Positions 62,901 to 64,000 of a DNA stretch of 64,000 bases are shown piece after piece. Position 1 is the stretch's first letter. Each line of letters opens with the position of its first letter. Both the position numbers and the translations under genes were made by a program. This stretch comes from Polyodon spathula (Eukaryota; Chordata; Actinopteri; Acipenseriformes; Polyodontidae): positions 1-64,000 of the forward strand of contig NC_054572.1 of NCBI RefSeq assembly GCF_017654505.1, given 5' to 3'. The notes below the pieces were generated by a model. That model made no database searches. It saw nothing but the letters and a program-made list of their open reading frames with translations, and was not told the DNA's origin.

Positions 62901-63776
62901 GCTTCCCTCTGGTTAAAGATTGACAGACCTGCATGTAACCTTACAAAGCACACTATCAACATTGCCTAAGGGCAAGCACCTCCCTCTCTTTGTGTTTAAA
63001 CTGTAGAGCAAACACACTTTTTTTAAAATGTCCTCAAACACACAGACAAAATTAGTTTATTTTTGATAGTGTCAATGCCTGAAGCCTCGCCTGATTCTGG
63101 GATTAATGCTCAAAAGATGAAATGACATGAATTGTGTATTATAAAGGAAAACTAAAATGCTATCCAACCCATTTGTATCATTTGTGTGGTGTTGTGTCCC
63201 CCGTGGTTTGTTCAGCTCTTTGTAATAATTGTAGTTGTAAGAAAGGTAAGCTTTACGAACTATTTTAATGCAACAATGTTTTGTTTTGTAACTCTTATCA
63301 AGCAAACCCAATGCAGTTCAGCGTTTTATTCAAATGAAGCGTTGAAAGACATTCACGATTAGCACGCAACTTTCAAGAGTTAACAGAATCAATCCAAAAA
63401 GAAACGTGAAAACACTGCGTGGTGTTTAGACACTTCCACCTGTGTCAGTGCTTAAGACCCCACGGGCTCTCAGAGTATCCGTTGGAAGATTAACTTCACC
63501 TCAAGGGCTTCCTTGTGTTGCAACACTTTACCTTAAACAAGACAACCCACTCCAGGCTTTCTCTGGTTTCAGCAGCGTGGGATCTGAATTCAGGACGGTG
63601 TTAATAATTGAGAGTCACTTGTTGTACAAAATACATGTAGTGCTATAAATAATGCATCTCCACATCTCTTCAAAAATTCTCTGTTTTTTTGTGTTTTGCA
63701 GCAAGGGGTGAACAAAAATATCTTTGTGAATGACATCACCAATTCAGCCTATAAAACCCTGCAGGGGGTGATGTGA
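45345..63776 (+). CDS. pkp1: Plakophilin-1, desmosomal armadillo protein
   Basis: Desmosomal plaque and nuclear armadillo protein that clusters desmosomal cadherins and desmoplakin in stratified epithelia. Exons: 45345-45561, 49177-49298, 54499-54821, 55089-55233, 55900-56107, 56477-56651, 58194-58311, 59329-59505, 59986-60156, 60294-60447, 60539-60725, 61299-61383, 63702-63776. All frames join, giving 718 aa (mammalian about 726-747). The N-terminal head has STSLALPSDKTM and QQRVTEQVYSTLKRNK, which pick PKP1 over PKP2-4, then TTSRSEPDIPQ. The arm repeats start near residue 235: LGGIPKLVDLLSSKSPEVQQ, GALRNLVFK, QLTG-LLWNLSSADELKPEL, GCLRNLSSANKSDRD, SVENCVCILHNLSYQLEQEA, SKKDATLEACAGALQNITAN, AACHTIRNLVVSNPESAKG, AILLYDLWGQKELQ. 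The start is the ATG opening exon 1. The short C-terminus ends KTLQGVM. No polyadenylation signal is visible before the window ends. Confidence 0.93.
47042..47126. repeat. Short MITE, 'ggtttcac' termini, copy 2
   Basis: ctggtttcacaaatcagc at the left and agtgaaaccggtctg at the right are inverted. The interior ataatcttggactaatgc is shared with 50973-51060 and with the TOMM6 intron copy. Confidence 0.45.
47279..47346. repeat. (TG)n / (TGCG)n microsatellite
   Basis: tgtgcg and tgtg units over about 68 bp in PKP1 intron 1. Confidence 0.9.
47563..47632. repeat. (TA)n microsatellite
   Basis: About 68 bp of ta units in PKP1 intron 1. Confidence 0.9.
48374..48431. repeat. (ATT)n microsatellite
   Basis: About 19 units of att in PKP1 intron 1. 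Confidence 0.9.
48755..48900. repeat. AT-rich low-complexity tract with (AC)n end
   Basis: Degenerate tatat/atata with tctatat variants, ending acacacacacatacaca. Confidence 0.8.
50973..51060. repeat. Short MITE, 'ttcacagaccc' terminus, copy 3
   Basis: Left end ttggcttcacagaccctgat and interior attagtactaatcttggact with mirrored tccaagattagtgctattca. The right terminus has diverged. Confidence 0.45.
59871..59936. repeat. (TA)n microsatellite
   Basis: About 64 bp of ta units, ending roughly 50 bp before PKP1 exon 9. Confidence 0.9.
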
Positions 63777-63857
63777 TGAGGCTATGTGTGGGGAACTGGC
63801 CAAACAGGTAATAACTATGATTTAGTCATGTTCATCAAACTTGAACATATTCATTCC

Positions 63858-63863
<6 letters not shown>

Positions 63864-63937
<74 letters not shown>

Positions 63938-63967
63938 TATAGTCTGTATTGGTCCGACAACTTATAT

Positions 63968-64000
<33 letters not shown>
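63864..64000. repeat. (TA)n microsatellites at the right edge
   Basis: About 68 bp of ta units, a 30-bp unique spacer, then ta units running off the window. They follow the PKP1 stop by about 90 bp, so they are probably in its 3'UTR. Confidence 0.9.

Overview
The window is nuclear vertebrate DNA: split genes with GT/AG introns, long (TA)n/(GT)n microsatellites, minisatellites and fish-type Tc1/LINE debris. A TOMM6-USP49 pair, an Fc-receptor-like gene and a plakophilin-1 gene point to a ray-finned fish. Repeat families of the 'aaagcatggtaaag' kind and a palindromic ~175-bp element make me suspect a non-teleost lineage such as sturgeon or paddlefish. That last step is inference from memory of repeat style and is not proven here.

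Layout. 583-2071: a decayed DD34E Tc1-like transposon with recognisable ends. 3720-11963 (+): a complete 15-exon IL-17-receptor-family gene (signal peptide, long cysteine-containing ectodomain, one TM segment, SEFIR domain; 748 aa by my splice model), with a 40-bp minisatellite in intron 13. 14140-14918 (+): two-exon TOMM6, a mitochondrial outer-membrane translocase subunit. 18599-22804 (-): five-coding-exon USP49 deubiquitinase (675 aa), convergent with TOMM6. 23864-24363: a 500-N assembly gap. 25284-36223 (-): an FCRL-like receptor gene with a split signal peptide, eight Ig exons, one TM exon and four small cytoplasmic exons, all introns phase 1. My model gives 913 aa. The locus also holds relic Ig exons, a solo-LTR candidate and several satellites. 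39411-39680 (+): an inverted orphan Ig exon, decayed. 45345-63776 (+): complete PKP1 in 13 coding exons (718 aa), a desmosomal armadillo protein. The space between is mostly transposon remnants and simple repeats.

The genes do not form one pathway. Two are immune receptors (IL-17-type signalling and Ig/Fc-type recognition). The other three serve mitochondrial import, deubiquitination and epithelial adhesion. Their linkage is notable because the human counterparts lie on 6p21 (TOMM6, USP49) and 1q21-q32 (FCRL, PKP1), two members of the MHC paralogon.

The most interesting observation is in the FCRL-like gene. A seven-copy, exact 62-bp-period tandem array has replicated the 3' splice site of the transmembrane exon six times. 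In the decoy I read through, use of that site would insert about 20 codons and then a stop before the membrane span, predicting a secreted form. The same gene shows a recent two-exon Ig duplication, a 79-bp duplication disrupting one Ig exon's 5' end, and serially duplicated tail exons.
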